DNA of 64,000 nucleotides from Citricoccus zhacaiensis (GTDB lineage Bacteria; Actinomycetota; Actinomycetes; Actinomycetales; Micrococcaceae): positions 218,421 to 282,420 of the forward strand of contig NZ_BMLQ01000006.1 of the NCBI RefSeq assembly GCF_014645315.1, given 5' to 3'. Shown piece after piece: positions 33,702 through 43,667 of the stretch; within the stretch, counting starts at the first letter, position 1, and the number at the start of each line of letters is the position of its first letter. The notes beneath the pieces are model-generated. The model was not told the DNA's origin and did not search any database. It was given only the letters and a program-made list of their open reading frames with translations. The position numbers were made by a program, and so were the translations under genes.

Positions 33702-34730
33702 TCAGCCGACCTTCACCACCATCTTGCCGGTGTTGCCCCCGTGCATCATGTCCCGGAACGCGTCCACGGTGTGCTCGAAACCCTCCGTGACAGTCTCCTC
33801 GTGGGTGATGTCTCCGGCCGACAGCCACCCGGTCATGCGCTCCCGGAACTCCTCGGTGACCCCCGGACGCTCGGAGGCCACCTCGGCCACGATGAACCCC
33901 TGCATCCGCAGGCGGCGGGTGACCATGTTGCCCATGTTGTCCGGTCCGGCAGGGCGTTCGGTGTCGTTGTAACCGGAGATCGCCCCGCACAGGGCCAGCC
34001 GGCCGAAGTCGTTCATGACCTCCAGGGCGGCCTCCAGGTGGTCGCCGCCCACGTTGTCGTAGAACACGTCCACGCCCTCGTGTCCCAACGCGTCCACCAG
34101 CTGCTCGCGGATCGGCGCGTCCCGGTAGTTCAGCGCCACGTCAAAGCCGTACTTGTCCTTCAGCAACCCGACCTTCTCACCGGACCCGGCGGACCCGATC
34201 AGGCGGGCGGCGCCCAGTTGCCGGGCGATCTGGCCGACGGCGGTGCCCACCGCTCCCGCGGCCCCGGAGACGAACAGGCTGTCCCCCGGTCGCAACTCGG
34301 CGACCCTCGTCAGCCCCACGTAGGCGGTCAGTCCCGGCATGCCGAGCAGGCCCAGGTACAGCGAGAGGGGCAGACCCTCGAGCTCCGGCACGGCCTGGAA
34401 GGTGGAGGCATCATCCTGGACCGCATCGGTCCATCCGTGCTGGTGCAACACCGCGGTGCCCTCGGGCAGGTCGTCCGCAGCGGACTGCACCACCCGGCCG
34501 ACGGCACCACCGGTGATCGTCTCCCCCAGGCCGTAGGGCTTCACGTAGCTGCGGCCGGCACGCATCCGGCCACGCATGTAGGGATCAACCGAGATGAACT
34601 CGTTGGACACCCGCACCTGGCCGGGTCCCAGCTCGCCGTGGGCAACCTGGTCGACGGTGAAGTCCTCGGGCCTCGGCATCCCCTCGGGGCGGGAGGTCAG
34701 GCGGATCTCGGAACTGGTGAACGGGGACAT
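33702..34730 (-). CDS. Zinc-independent MDR oxidoreductase (NADPH-dependent enone reductase-like)
   Basis: A 342-residue medium-chain reductase of the leukotriene B4 dehydrogenase/curcumin reductase group. It lacks the catalytic zinc cysteines. The NADP site is DSLFVSGAAGAVGTAVGQIARQLGA, with RLIGSAGSGEK further on; VDVFYDNVGGDHLEAAL and GYNDTE are typical. The N-terminal SVDPYMRGRM matches this group. It should reduce a reactive C=C bond using NADPH, often in detoxification. ATG 34730 has GAAGGAG five bases upstream. It is a single-gene unit. Confidence 0.9.
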   Translation of the reverse strand: MSPFTSSEIRLTSRPEGMPRPEDFTVDQVAHGELGPGQVRVSNEFISVDPYMRGRMRAGRSYVKPYGLGETITGGAVGRVVQSAADDLPEGTAVLHQHGWTDAVQDDASTFQAVPELEGLPLSLYLGLLGMPGLTAYVGLTRVAELRPGDSLFVSGAAGAVGTAVGQIARQLGAARLIGSAGSGEKVGLLKDKYGFDVALNYRDAPIREQLVDALGHEGVDVFYDNVGGDHLEAALEVMNDFGRLALCGAISGYNDTERPAGPDNMGNMVTRRLRMQGFIVAEVASERPGVTEEFRERMTGWLSAGDITHEETVTEGFEHTVDAFRDMMHGGNTGKMVVKVG

Positions 34731-34790
34731 GCACACTCCTTCAGGTCGGTCGTCTCCTGGACCGACCCTACGCCCCGTGTCTCAGCGCGG

Positions 34791-36356
34791 TCACCGCTTG
34801 CGTGAGCGCTTCTCACGCACCCGCATGCCCAGTTCGATCGGGCTTCCCTCGAAGCCGAAGGTCTCACGCAGGCGCCGGATGATGAAGCGGCGGTAGCCGG
34901 GCTCCAGGAATCCGGTGGTGAACAGCACGATCCGCGGCGGCTGGGTGGAGGGCTGCGTCGCGAACAGGATGCGGGGCTGCTTGCCGCCACGCACGGGGTG
35001 CGGGTGGGCTGCCACGAGCTCCCCGAGGAAGGCGTTGAGCTTGCCCGTCGGGATACGGGTGTCCCACGAGTCCAGCGCCGTGTCCAGGGCGGGCACGAGG
35101 CGGTCCTTGTGCCAGCCGGTCTTGGCCGAGAGGTTGACGCGCGGAGCCCAGGCCACGTGGGCCAGGTCCCGGTCGATCTCCCGTTCCAGGTAGGTGCGGC
35201 GGTCCTCGTCCATGAGGTCCCACTTGTTGAACGCCAGGACTACGGCCCGGCCGGAGTCCAGCACGAGCTGCAGGATGCGCACGTCCTGCTCGGAGAGCAC
35301 CTCCGAGGCCTCCAGCAGCACCACGGCCACCTCGGCCTTGTCGAGGGCCGACTGGGTCCGCAGCGAGGCGTAGTAGTCGGAGCCGTGGGCCATGTGCTGC
35401 CGGCGGCGGATGCCGGCGGTGTCCACGAAGCGCCACATGCGGCCGCCCAGCTCGACGAGCTCGTCCACCGGGTCGCGCGTGGTCCCGGCCGTCTCGTCCA
35501 CCACCACGCGGTCAGAGCCGGCGAGCTGGTTCAACAGTGAGGACTTGCCCACGTTCGGACGGCCCAGCAGCGCCACACGACGGGGGCCGCCGCGCGGGAT
35601 GAGCCCACCGTAGGCGGTCACCTCGGGCAGGGCCTCCATGGCCGCGTCCAGCAGGTCACCGGTCCCCCGGCCGTGCACGGCGGAGACCGGGAACGGTTGG
35701 CCCAGCCCCAGGCCCCACAGGGAGGCCGCGTCGGCCTCCTGGGAGATGTCGTCCACCTTGTTGGCCACGAGCAGCACGGGGCGGCCCTTGCGGCGCAACA
35801 GCTTGACGACGGCCTCGTCGGTGGAGGTGGCGCCCACCGTGGAGTCCACCACGAACAGGACGGCGTCGGCCACGTCCACCGCGCGTTCGGCCTGCTCGGC
35901 CACGCGCTGGTGGATGCCCTTGGCGTCGTGCTCCCAACCGCCGGTGTCCACCACCGTGAAGGTCTTGCCGCCCCATTCGGACTCGTAGCTGACGCGGTCG
36001 CGGGTCACGCCCGGCACGTCCTCCACCACGGCCTCCCGGCGGCCGATGATGCGGTTGACGAGGGTGGACTTGCCCACGTTGGGGCGCCCGACGACGGCGA
36101 GCACCGGGGGTGCCGGTGCCTCCTCGGGCTCGGGGTCACCGTCCTCCCAGCCACGCAGCAGGGCAGCGTCCTCCTCGTCGAGGTCGTAGTCCTCGAGTCC
36201 GGCCCGGAGGGCCTCGGCCCGCTGCTGGGCCTCCTCGTCGGAGAGGGCGGCCAGCTTCTCCTCGATCTGGTCATTGCCGGTCGGCTGGTACTCGGTGCCG
36301 TCGTCGTCCGGCGTCAATGCTCCGGCGTCGCGTGACGCACTGTTCTCGGTGCTCAT
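34791..36356 (-). CDS. der: Ribosome-assembly GTPase Der (EngA)
   Basis: A 521-residue double GTPase needed for 50S subunit assembly. Two G domains follow in order: [13 protein letters not shown] / DTGGW / NKVDD, and [13 protein letters not shown] / DTAGI / NKWDL. The KH-like domain ends the chain with a basic tail (REKRSRKR). An acidic, disordered N-terminal extension of about 85 residues precedes the first G domain, as in other actinobacteria. ATG 36356 overlaps the stop of cmk by four bases. It closes the parA-scpA-scpB-rluB-tyrA-cmk-der operon. Confidence 0.97.
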   Translation of the reverse strand: MSTENSASRDAGALTPDDDGTEYQPTGNDQIEEKLAALSDEEAQQRAEALRAGLEDYDLDEEDAALLRGWEDGDPEPEEAPAPPVLAVVGRPNVGKSTLVNRIIGRREAVVEDVPGVTRDRVSYESEWGGKTFTVVDTGGWEHDAKGIHQRVAEQAERAVDVADAVLFVVDSTVGATSTDEAVVKLLRRKGRPVLLVANKVDDISQEADAASLWGLGLGQPFPVSAVHGRGTGDLLDAAMEALPEVTAYGGLIPRGGPRRVALLGRPNVGKSSLLNQLAGSDRVVVDETAGTTRDPVDELVELGGRMWRFVDTAGIRRRQHMAHGSDYYASLRTQSALDKAEVAVVLLEASEVLSEQDVRILQLVLDSGRAVVLAFNKWDLMDEDRRTYLEREIDRDLAHVAWAPRVNLSAKTGWHKDRLVPALDTALDSWDTRIPTGKLNAFLGELVAAHPHPVRGGKQPRILFATQPSTQPPRIVLFTTGFLEPGYRRFIIRRLRETFGFEGSPIELGMRVREKRSRKR

Positions 36357-37096
36357 GCGCGGTCCCCTTCCGGGTTGGTCGTCTGCTTGGTCGTCCGGTT
36401 GGACTGTTGGCGGGTGATCTCGGCCAGCATGGCCTCGATGGTCGCCTCGACATCGAGTTCGGTGGAGTCCACCAGGCCCACCCCGTCGGACGGGGTCATG
36501 AAGTCCACCACCGTGGAGTCCTTGGCGTCCCGGCCGGACACCTGTTCTGCCAGGTCCTTCGCCTCCACAGCGCCTCCCAGCTGGGCGGCACGCCGGGCCG
36601 TTCGTGCCTCGGCGGACGCGGTGAGCAGGATCCGCGCGTCGGCGTCGGGAGCCACCACGGTGGTGATGTCCCGCCCCTCGGCCACGATCTTGCGGTGCGC
36701 GTCGATCTCTGCGCGCTGGCGGGCCACGAGCAGCTCACGTACGGCACGGTTGGTGGCCACCACGGACACGACGGCGGAGATGCCGGGTTCACGGATGGCC
36801 TCGGTGATGTCGTCGGTGCCCACTACCACGCGCTCGTGGTCCGGATCCACGGACAGGACCAGGTCCATGTCCTGGACCGCGGCGACGACCGCGTCAGGGT
36901 CATCGAGGACGCCCTGATGGCGGCAGTGCCACGCGACCGCCCGGTACATGGCACCGGTGTCCAGGTAGGCGGCACCGAGCCGGCGGGCGATGGCCCGGGA
37001 GACCGAGGACTTGCCGGAGCCGGAGGGCCCGTCCACGGCCACGACGAGGCGCTGGCTCGGGGGCTGGAGCCCGGTCGGGGTTGTCGTCTCGGTCAT
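36353..37096 (-). CDS. cmk: Cytidylate kinase
   Basis: A 247-residue (d)CMP kinase, which phosphorylates CMP and dCMP with ATP. The P-loop is [19 protein letters not shown], the substrate loop is [10 protein letters not shown], and the NMP-binding region has [14 protein letters not shown]. The length is normal with a short C-terminal tail. The start lies directly against the tyrA stop (TGAATG), and the stop overlaps the der start. It belongs to the scpA-scpB-rluB-cmk-der gene order found in actinobacteria. Confidence 0.96.
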   Translation of the reverse strand: MTETTTPTGLQPPSQRLVVAVDGPSGSGKSSVSRAIARRLGAAYLDTGAMYRAVAWHCRHQGVLDDPDAVVAAVQDMDLVLSVDPDHERVVVGTDDITEAIREPGISAVVSVVATNRAVRELLVARQRAEIDAHRKIVAEGRDITTVVAPDADARILLTASAEARTARRAAQLGGAVEAKDLAEQVSGRDAKDSTVVDFMTPSDGVGLVDSTELDVEATIEAMLAEITRQQSNRTTKQTTNPEGDRA

Positions 37097-38278
37097 TCAG
37101 ACCACCTTCCATCCCTGCGCTGTCAGCGCGTCCGTCAGATCCTGTTTGCGGCCGGGCAGCACGGAGATCTCCAGCATCCCGACCTCGTGGCCGGCGGAGT
37201 GGTCCATGCGTAGGTCCTCCACGTTGACGCCAGCCTTCCCCACATCCTGCAGGACGGCGGAGATCTGCCCCGGGGTGTCGTCCACGATCACGGTGACCAC
37301 GGCGAAGGCCTGCGGCGGGGCGCCGTGCTTGCCCGGGATCCGGGCATGGCCGGCATTGCCCTCGGCGATCAGCTGGGCGATGTCCAGCCGGGCCCCGGGG
37401 GCCGTGGGCTCCTCCATGGTGGCGATCAGCCGGTCCAGGTCCTCGCGCACCCCGTAGAGGATCTCCAGGATGTCCGGGGCGTTGGCCGCCAGGATCTGCA
37501 CCCACAGTTGGGGGTCGGAGGCCGCTATGCGGGTGGTGTCCCGCAGACCGTTGCCGGACAGGGCCAGGGACTGGGCCGGAGTCTCCTGCAGCCGCGATGA
37601 CACGAGGGAGGCGGCGATCTGCGGCAGGTGGGAGATCAGGGCCACCGAGGCATCATGGTCCTCCGCGGACATCCGGTGCACGGTGGCCCCGAGCACTCGG
37701 GCGATCTCCTCCGCGACGGACACGGCCTCCGCCGAGGTGTCCCCCTTCGCGCAGACCACCCACGGGGCGGCGGTGAACAGGGCACCGCGGGCGGCCACCG
37801 GACCGGATCGTTCGCGCCCGGCCATGGGGTGGGTGCCCACGTACCGTGCGGCCTGCGCCGGTGTCAGATGCCCGCCCACGACGGCGGCGTCCACCTCACG
37901 CCGGATCGCCCCCTTGACAGAGGCGATGTCCAGCACGACGGCGCCCGGGAACCGTACGAGCGAATCGATGACGACGCGCCCGGCGACATCCGGCGGCGCG
38001 GCCACCACGACGACACCCGGCACGGGAGCTGTCTCGGCACCGGTGGTAGTGCCGTCGGCGCTGCCGGCCTCCACAGCAGCGGAAGCCGCCGAGGATGCCG
38101 TGAGGTCCCCCGGAAAGGCCTGGCCGGCACCGATGTCCACGGCGACCGCCTGGGCCGACGGGGAGGGGTCGGAGAGGTAGACGTCCGCACCGGCCGACCG
38201 CAGACCGAGGCCGATGGAGGTGCCCAGCAGCCCGGTTCCGCGGATCAGCACCGGTTCGGGGATACCCCGTGGGGCCAT
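37097..38278 (-). CDS. tyrA: Prephenate dehydrogenase (with ACT domain)
   Basis: A 393-residue tyrosine-synthesis enzyme. The NAD(P) fold begins with VLIRGTGLLGTSIGLGLRSAGADV; the catalytic region has VGTHPMAGRERSG and a later dehydrogenase core. The C-terminal ACT-like part (AFAVVTVIVDDTPGQISAVL...) suggests allosteric control by tyrosine. ATG 38278 overlaps the rluB stop (TGATG); GTG 38281 is an alternative. The insertion of tyrA between rluB and cmk is seen in several Micrococcales. Confidence 0.93.
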   Translation of the reverse strand: MAPRGIPEPVLIRGTGLLGTSIGLGLRSAGADVYLSDPSPSAQAVAVDIGAGQAFPGDLTASSAASAAVEAGSADGTTTGAETAPVPGVVVVAAPPDVAGRVVIDSLVRFPGAVVLDIASVKGAIRREVDAAVVGGHLTPAQAARYVGTHPMAGRERSGPVAARGALFTAAPWVVCAKGDTSAEAVSVAEEIARVLGATVHRMSAEDHDASVALISHLPQIAASLVSSRLQETPAQSLALSGNGLRDTTRIAASDPQLWVQILAANAPDILEILYGVREDLDRLIATMEEPTAPGARLDIAQLIAEGNAGHARIPGKHGAPPQAFAVVTVIVDDTPGQISAVLQDVGKAGVNVEDLRMDHSAGHEVGMLEISVLPGRKQDLTDALTAQGWKVV

Positions 38279-39279
38279 CACAGGTTCACAGCGGCCATGA
38301 GGTGGCCCTGTTCCTGGCGGCCCATCTGACGGATGGTGCCCTGCTTCTGGTCGCCGAGGCCGATCGGCCCGAACTTCACCCGGACGAGGCGCTCGACCGG
38401 GTACCCGACCTCCTTGAACATGCGGCGCACGATCCGGTTCTTGCCGGAGTGCATGACGACCTCCACCAGCACGTGGCCCGGGGTCGAGTCCACCAGCTTG
38501 AACGAGTCCACCTGCGCGAAGCCGTCCTCGAGCTGCATGCCCTCCTTGAGCTGCGCGCCGACGCCCTTGGCCATCGGGCCGTGGACCTGGACGAGATACG
38601 TCTTGGGGATCTCGAAGCTCGGGTGGGTCAACCGGTTGGCCAGTTCTCCGTCATTGGTCAGCAACAACAGGCCCTCGGTCTCGGTGTCCAGGCGGCCGAC
38701 GTGGAAGAGGCGCGTCGAGTCGTACTTGCCCTTCTTGAGGTAATCGGAGATGCAGGGCCGGCCATCGGGGTCGTCCATGGTGGAGACGACGCCGCGGGGC
38801 TTGTTGAATGCGAAGTAGCGCAGGGTGGTGTCCAGCTGCAGGCGGATGCCGTCCACGTGGATGACGGCCGTGTCCGGATCCACGCGGACACCGGTCTCGG
38901 TGACGACCTTGCCGTCCACCTCCACGCGCCCCTCGGCGATGAGGTCCTCACAGACGCGGCGGGAGGCCACCCCGGCGGAGGCCATGACCTTCTGCAGTCG
39001 CACGCCTTCGGGGGTGTGGACGGACGAGAAGTTCTGGTCCCGCTGGGCGCGGTTGGGGCGGGCCGGCTTCCGGGCCGCTCCGAGGTTGCGGTCGTACCCC
39101 TTCTGGGAGTCCTCGCGGAACGGTCCGCCCCTCTGCCCGGGGCCCGGGGTGCCCCAGGACTTGCGCGGCTGCCCCGGGGAGGACTGGCCCTTGCCCGGCT
39201 TGCCTGGCTTGCCCTGCTGCGGCTTGCCGCGGTAGCTGTAGTTCTTCTTTCCGGAGCCTCCCGGCTTGCGGTCATTCAT
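38278..39279 (-). CDS. rluB: 23S rRNA pseudouridine synthase (RluB/RsuA family)
   Basis: A 333-residue pseudouridine synthase. It has an S4 RNA-binding domain (VRLQKVMASAGVASRRVCEDLIAEGRVEVDGK) and a catalytic domain with the active Asp in GRLDTETEGLLLLTNDGEL. A disordered N-terminal extension of about 90 residues is rich in Gly, Lys, Pro and Gln (for example RGKPQQGKPGKPGKGQ), probably helping rRNA binding. AGGACAG precedes ATG 39279. The next gene upstream is scpB, 61 bases away. The exact rRNA position modified is inferred from the family. Confidence 0.92.
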   Translation of the reverse strand: MNDRKPGGSGKKNYSYRGKPQQGKPGKPGKGQSSPGQPRKSWGTPGPGQRGGPFREDSQKGYDRNLGAARKPARPNRAQRDQNFSSVHTPEGVRLQKVMASAGVASRRVCEDLIAEGRVEVDGKVVTETGVRVDPDTAVIHVDGIRLQLDTTLRYFAFNKPRGVVSTMDDPDGRPCISDYLKKGKYDSTRLFHVGRLDTETEGLLLLTNDGELANRLTHPSFEIPKTYLVQVHGPMAKGVGAQLKEGMQLEDGFAQVDSFKLVDSTPGHVLVEVVMHSGKNRIVRRMFKEVGYPVERLVRVKFGPIGLGDQKQGTIRQMGRQEQGHLMAAVNL

Positions 39280-39340
39280 CAGTGCACTGTCCTGTTCGTT
39301 GCGTTGCGTTGGATTGGTGTGCCGTCTCGCCAGAGGGCGG

Positions 39341-39922
39341 TCAGGTGTTGAGTTCAGTCTGGTCCATGCCGGCCAGTTCCGACAGGCCGGGCAGGTGGTC
39401 CGAGAGCTTGGGCAGCTCCTGAAGGCTGCCCACCCCCAGTGTCTCCAGCAGGTAGCCCGTGGTCTCGTACAGCACCGCCCCGGAGTGCGGGTCGCTGCCG
39501 GCTTCCGCCACGAGCCCCCTGCTGACGAGGGTTCTCATGACCGAATCGGAGTTCACGCCGCGGATTCCCGCCACGCGGGTTCGCGTGACCGGCTGCAGGT
39601 AGGCGACCACGGCCAGTGTCTCCAGGGCGGCCTGGGTCAACCGTGCCGTCTGGCCTTCGACGATGAACCGCTCCACCACCTCTGCATGGGCCGGGCGGGA
39701 GTAGATTCGCCAGCCGCCGGCAAGTTCGCGTAGCTCGAAGCCGCGCCGTGGGGAGCCAGACAGTCCATCATAGTCGCTGGCGAGGGCTGCGAGCACATCG
39801 GCCACCTGCCGGGCGTCTGCACCGGTCGCCTCGGCCAGTTGGGCCACGGTCACGGGCTCGTCCACGACCATCAGCACGGCCTCAAGTTGTCCGCGCACGT
39901 CCTCGGGCTCGCTCATGACCAC
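39341..39922 (-). CDS. scpB: Segregation and condensation protein B
   Basis: A 193-residue winged-helix subunit of the SMC-ScpA-ScpB condensin complex. Recognisable segments are LEAVLMVVDEPVTVAQLAEA, LRELAGGWRIYSRP, LTQAALETLAVVAYLQPVTRTRVAGIRGVNSD and RGLVAEAG. It overlaps scpA by ten bases, indicating coupled translation and stoichiometric expression. Length is normal. Confidence 0.95.
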   Translation of the reverse strand: MVMSEPEDVRGQLEAVLMVVDEPVTVAQLAEATGADARQVADVLAALASDYDGLSGSPRRGFELRELAGGWRIYSRPAHAEVVERFIVEGQTARLTQAALETLAVVAYLQPVTRTRVAGIRGVNSDSVMRTLVSRGLVAEAGSDPHSGAVLYETTGYLLETLGVGSLQELPKLSDHLPGLSELAGMDQTELNT

Positions 39923-40863
39923 TCCTCGTCGCCTTCCGGACCGTCGTCCGGCCTCTCATCGGGGGCATCCGGGTCCCAGCGGACCAGCAGCTCGCCGAGC
40001 GGGACCTCCTGATCGAAGGTGACGGCGCGGTCCCGGAACATCTCCAACAGCGCGAGGAAGCGGGCGACGATCACGAGGGTGGAGCCGGCGTCGGACACCA
40101 ACTCCCGGAAGGCGAGCCGGCCGGCCTCACGCAACCGGGCGGCCAGCAGGCCGGCCTGTTCCCGGACCGAGACGGGCGGGGCATGCAGGTGCTCCAGGCT
40201 CACCTGCTCCGCCGGCTTCGGGGTCCGGGCGAGGACGTCCTCGGCCAGCGCACCGAACTGTTCGGGGCTCAACGTCCACACCAGCTCCGGCAACAGGGAC
40301 GCGAAGCGCGGGTCCAGCGTGGTCTGTCGCGGGAAGCGGCGGGCCTCGGCCCGCATCTTCTCGCCCAGGAGCGTGGAGATGTCGCGGAAGGCCTTGTACT
40401 GCAGCAGCCGGGCGAACAGCAGATCGCGGGCCTCGAGCAGGGCCACGTCCTCCTCCGCGTCCGTGGTGCCGGCCGGCAGCAGCCGGGCCGTCTTCAGGTC
40501 AAGCAGGGTGGCCGCGACCACCAGGAAGGCGCTGGAGGCGTCCAGGGCGGCCAGGTCCGGCCGGCCTCGCTGCCCCATGGTCCCGCCGGGACCCAGTTCG
40601 GGGTCCGGTCCGGTGCCGGCGTCATGCCGGAGGGTCCCGACGTAGGCGATGAACTCGTCTGTCACCTCGGCCAGCGCCACCTCGGTGATGTCCAACTGGC
40701 GGCGGGCGATGAGGGAGAGCAACAGGTCGAAGGGTCCGGCGAAGTTGGTCAGGGTGACGGAGAACCCGGAAGGGACACCGTCCTCACCATCCAGGTTCTC
40801 GGACAGGCCGCCGGCCAGATCCCTGGCGACGTCCGGGGCGGCTACCCCGGCGCCTGGGGTCAC
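39913..40863 (-). CDS. scpA: Segregation and condensation protein A
   Basis: A 316-residue kleisin that links the SMC heads. The N-terminal segment FAGPFDLLLSLIARRQLDITEVALAEVTDEF is characteristic, and the C-terminal winged helix begins near TFDQEVPLGELLVRW. The GTG start at 40863 overlaps the parA stop by four bases. A central variable stretch carries Gly/Pro/Asp-rich inserts. It is part of the parA-scpA-scpB operon. Confidence 0.94.
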   Translation of the reverse strand: MTPGAGVAAPDVARDLAGGLSENLDGEDGVPSGFSVTLTNFAGPFDLLLSLIARRQLDITEVALAEVTDEFIAYVGTLRHDAGTGPDPELGPGGTMGQRGRPDLAALDASSAFLVVAATLLDLKTARLLPAGTTDAEEDVALLEARDLLFARLLQYKAFRDISTLLGEKMRAEARRFPRQTTLDPRFASLLPELVWTLSPEQFGALAEDVLARTPKPAEQVSLEHLHAPPVSVREQAGLLAARLREAGRLAFRELVSDAGSTLVIVARFLALLEMFRDRAVTFDQEVPLGELLVRWDPDAPDERPDDGPEGDEEWS

Positions 40864-41831
40864 GGCGCCCCGCCGCGCCAGATCAGCTCGCGGGCCAGCG
40901 TGCGGTAGGCCTTGGCACCCTCATGGGTCTGGGCGAACGTGGTCATGGGTTCGGCGGCCACGGTGGCATCGGCGAACTTGATGGAGCGCTTGATCACGGT
41001 CTCGAAGACCCGGTCGCCGAAGGCCTCGACGAGGCGGCTGACGACCTCCTTCGAGTGCAGTGTCCGGGCATCGAACATGGTGGCCAGCACGCCGTCGATC
41101 TCCAGGTCCGGGTTGATGCGGTCCTGGATCTTCTCGATCGTCTCCACGAGCAGCGCGACGGCGCGCAGGGCGAAGAATTCGGCGGTCAGCGGGATGATCA
41201 CGCCGTGGGATGCGGTCAGGGCATTGACGGTCAGCAGGCCCAGGGACGGCTGGCAGTCCACGAGGATGACGTCATAGTCGTCCCGGACCTGGCGCAGCGA
41301 CCGCTCCAGGACTTGTTCCCGGGCGACCTCGTTGACGAGCTGGACCTCCGCCGCCGAGAGATCGATGTTGGCCGGCAGGAGGTCGATCCCCTCGAACTCG
41401 GTCTCCACGATGGCATCCCGGGCGGTGACGGACCGTTCCATCATGACGTTGTAGACGGTGGTGTCGAGTTCGTGGGGGCTGACGCCGAGGCCGGCGGAGA
41501 GGGCCCCCTGGGGGTCGAAATCGACCATGAGCACCCGCCGGCCGTAGCTGGCCAAGGCGGCTCCGAGGTTGATGGTGGAGGTCGTCTTGCCGACCCCGCC
41601 CTTCTGGTTGACCATGGAGATCACCCTCGCTGGACCGTGGGATTCCAGCTGCACCGGCTCCGGGAATTCGTGCTTGGGCCGTCCCGTGGGTCCGATGACC
41701 GGGTCACCGGTGATCATGAGGACTGGCGTGGGCTCTTCCTGGTTCACGATGCTGCCGTCTCCTGCCGTAGGTCCATGTGTCCGCCGTGCTGTGAGGTCGC
41801 CCACGTTGAACAACGTCAGCTGCTGCGGCAT
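40860..41831 (-). CDS. Chromosomal ParA-family ATPase of the xerD-scpA block
   Basis: A 323-residue Walker ATPase. The P-loop is MVNQKGGVGKTTSTINLGAAL, followed by LMVDFDPQGALSAGLGV and ILVDCQPSLGLL. An N-terminal extension of about 75 residues precedes the ATPase core. It heads the operon with scpA and scpB and corresponds to Rv1708 of Mycobacterium by order. It probably helps chromosome segregation or condensin loading, though it is separate from the parAB near oriC. ATG 41831 is in a clear leaderless context. Confidence 0.94.
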   Translation of the reverse strand: MPQQLTLFNVGDLTARRTHGPTAGDGSIVNQEEPTPVLMITGDPVIGPTGRPKHEFPEPVQLESHGPARVISMVNQKGGVGKTTSTINLGAALASYGRRVLMVDFDPQGALSAGLGVSPHELDTTVYNVMMERSVTARDAIVETEFEGIDLLPANIDLSAAEVQLVNEVAREQVLERSLRQVRDDYDVILVDCQPSLGLLTVNALTASHGVIIPLTAEFFALRAVALLVETIEKIQDRINPDLEIDGVLATMFDARTLHSKEVVSRLVEAFGDRVFETVIKRSIKFADATVAAEPMTTFAQTHEGAKAYRTLARELIWRGGAP

Positions 41832-41843
41832 GGATACACCCTA
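41832..41843 (-). promoter_or_regulatory. Leaderless-type promoter of parA-scpAB
   Basis: Minus-strand TAGGGT (41843-41838), six bases, ATG 41831. This promoter lets the parA half of the split block be expressed without xerD. Confidence 0.65.
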
Positions 41844-41934
41844 GTCCGGATCGGCGTCCGCCCGGAAAATTCCCCTCTCGTCGCGGCGAGCCTTGACGTT
41901 CAACCGCAGACTGAAGGTGATATGTCTCAGGGTC

Positions 41935-43500
41935 TCAGCGCTGCGGGACCGAACCCACCACGTTGAGGCTGGACTCCGGGTGTCCCTCGAAGGCCTGCTC
42001 GGCCACTGTCGGCGACTCGCGGGGGTCGAAGCGTCGATCCTGGGACGCGGACTCGGGTGAGCCCTGACCGGCGCCCGGCTCCCCCCGTTCCGAGGAACGA
42101 TCAGCGGAACGATCGGCAGAACGATCGGCCGGACGATTGTCGGAGTAGTCGCCCAAGCCATGCCCGGCCACCATCTCCTCGTCGAACGCGTCCCGCCCGG
42201 AGAGCACGTTGTCAGCCTTGACCCGGTCGAACTCCCCTACCCACTTGCCGATGAGCATGGTGGCCACGGCGTTGCCGGTGAAGTTGGTCAGGGCGCGGGC
42301 CTCGGACATGAACTTGTCGATGCCCACGATCACGCCCATGCCGCCGAGCAGCTGCGGCTGGTGTGCCTGGAGCCCCGCGGCCAGGGTGGCCAGGCCGGCT
42401 CCGGTGACACCGGCGGCGCCCTTGGAGGCGATGATCATGAACACCAGCAGGCCGATCTGCTCGCCGAGGCTCATCTCCAGGCCCATGGCGTTGGAGACGA
42501 ACAGGGCGGCCATGGTCAGGTAGATGGCTGTGCCGTCCAGGTTGAAGGAATACCCGGTGGGCACGGTGACACCCACCACGGACTTGTGCACGCCGGCGTG
42601 CTCCATCTTGGCGATCAGGCGCGGCAGGGCGGATTCAGAGGAGGAGGTCGCGAAGATGAGCAGGTACTCGCGGCCCAGGTACTTCATCAGCTTGAAGATG
42701 CTCACGCCGGTGACGAGACGGAGCAGGGTACCGAGCACCACCACGATGAACACGATGCAGGTGGCATAGAAGGCGCCCATCAGCAGGGCCATGGCACCGA
42801 TAGCGGACCAACCGGTGGAACCCACGACGGCGGCGATGGCACCGAAGGCGCCCACCGGGGCGATCCACATGATCATCATCAGGATGCGGAACACGACGCC
42901 CTGGATCAGGGTGAGACCCTTGAGCAGCGGCTTTCCGGACTCCCCCATCCCCTGGAGGGCGAAGCCCACCAGCAAGGCGACGAACAACACCGGCAGCACC
43001 GGCACCGACCCGGGGATGATGTCCAGCAGGAACGCGACGGTCGGATCCAGGTCCGCCTGGGCGGCGTCGGGATCGTAGGGGGTCAGTGCGAGGCCCTCAC
43101 CCGGGTGGACGAGGTTGCCGACCACGAGGCCGAGGCCCAGGGCGAAGGTGGACATGGCCATGAAGTACAGCAGCGCCAGGCCGCCCACCTTGCCCACGGT
43201 GGCGGCCTTCGCGATGGAGCCGATGCCGAGCACGATGGTGCAGAAGATGACCGGGCCGATCATCATCTTGATGAGCGAGACGAAGCCGTCGCCCAGCGGC
43301 TTGAGGGACTGGCCGAACTCCGGGAACAGGAGTCCGACGGCGGCCCCCAGGATCACCGAGGCGATCACCATGATGTACAGCCAGTGGGTGCGGTCCTTCT
43401 TCTTCGCCGTCGTGGCCGGCGCCCGGTCTTCTGCGGGACCCGACGCCGGCGGGCCGGCGGGGGCGTGCCGCGTGGCGGCCTGGTCGGATGGGTTCGTCAT
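41935..43500 (-). CDS. Dicarboxylate/cation symporter (DAACS family, DctA/GltP-like)
   Basis: A 521-residue importer of C4-dicarboxylates or glutamate. Signature segments are the Ser-rich hairpin FATSSSESALPRL, the GYSFNLDGTAIYLTMAALF motif and ASKGAAGVTGAG. Eight membrane helices plus two re-entrant loops are expected. The C-terminal cytoplasmic tail has a 12-base-repeat-encoded ADRS run. ATG 43500 has GAGGA upstream. It is divergent from a CitA/DcuS-type two-component system, which supports C4-dicarboxylate as substrate. It lies in the module that splits the xerD-parA block. Confidence 0.9.
   Translation of the reverse strand: MTNPSDQAATRHAPAGPPASGPAEDRAPATTAKKKDRTHWLYIMVIASVILGAAVGLLFPEFGQSLKPLGDGFVSLIKMMIGPVIFCTIVLGIGSIAKAATVGKVGGLALLYFMAMSTFALGLGLVVGNLVHPGEGLALTPYDPDAAQADLDPTVAFLLDIIPGSVPVLPVLFVALLVGFALQGMGESGKPLLKGLTLIQGVVFRILMMIMWIAPVGAFGAIAAVVGSTGWSAIGAMALLMGAFYATCIVFIVVVLGTLLRLVTGVSIFKLMKYLGREYLLIFATSSSESALPRLIAKMEHAGVHKSVVGVTVPTGYSFNLDGTAIYLTMAALFVSNAMGLEMSLGEQIGLLVFMIIASKGAAGVTGAGLATLAAGLQAHQPQLLGGMGVIVGIDKFMSEARALTNFTGNAVATMLIGKWVGEFDRVKADNVLSGRDAFDEEMVAGHGLGDYSDNRPADRSADRSADRSSERGEPGAGQGSPESASQDRRFDPRESPTVAEQAFEGHPESSLNVVGSVPQR
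42095..42142. repeat. 12-base tandem repeat in the dicarboxylate-transporter tail
   Basis: About four copies of a 12-base unit (GAACGATCGGCA-like; 42095-42106, 42107-42118, 42119-42130, then a diverged copy 42131-42142). In the protein they encode ADRS repeats. Copy number could change without breaking the frame. Confidence 0.75.
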
Positions 43501-43667
43501 GGAGGTGTCCTCTACAGTGGGGGCCGGTGACGCACGGTCTCTTCGTTGGGACGATCATCACCGTGGGACGTGTGTCACATCACCCTTGCGGTCATAAAGT
43601 TCATGGCGCAGACCACATCCGGGAGCCGGCGAGACATCACCTCGACGGACCAGAGCGAGGATTCACG

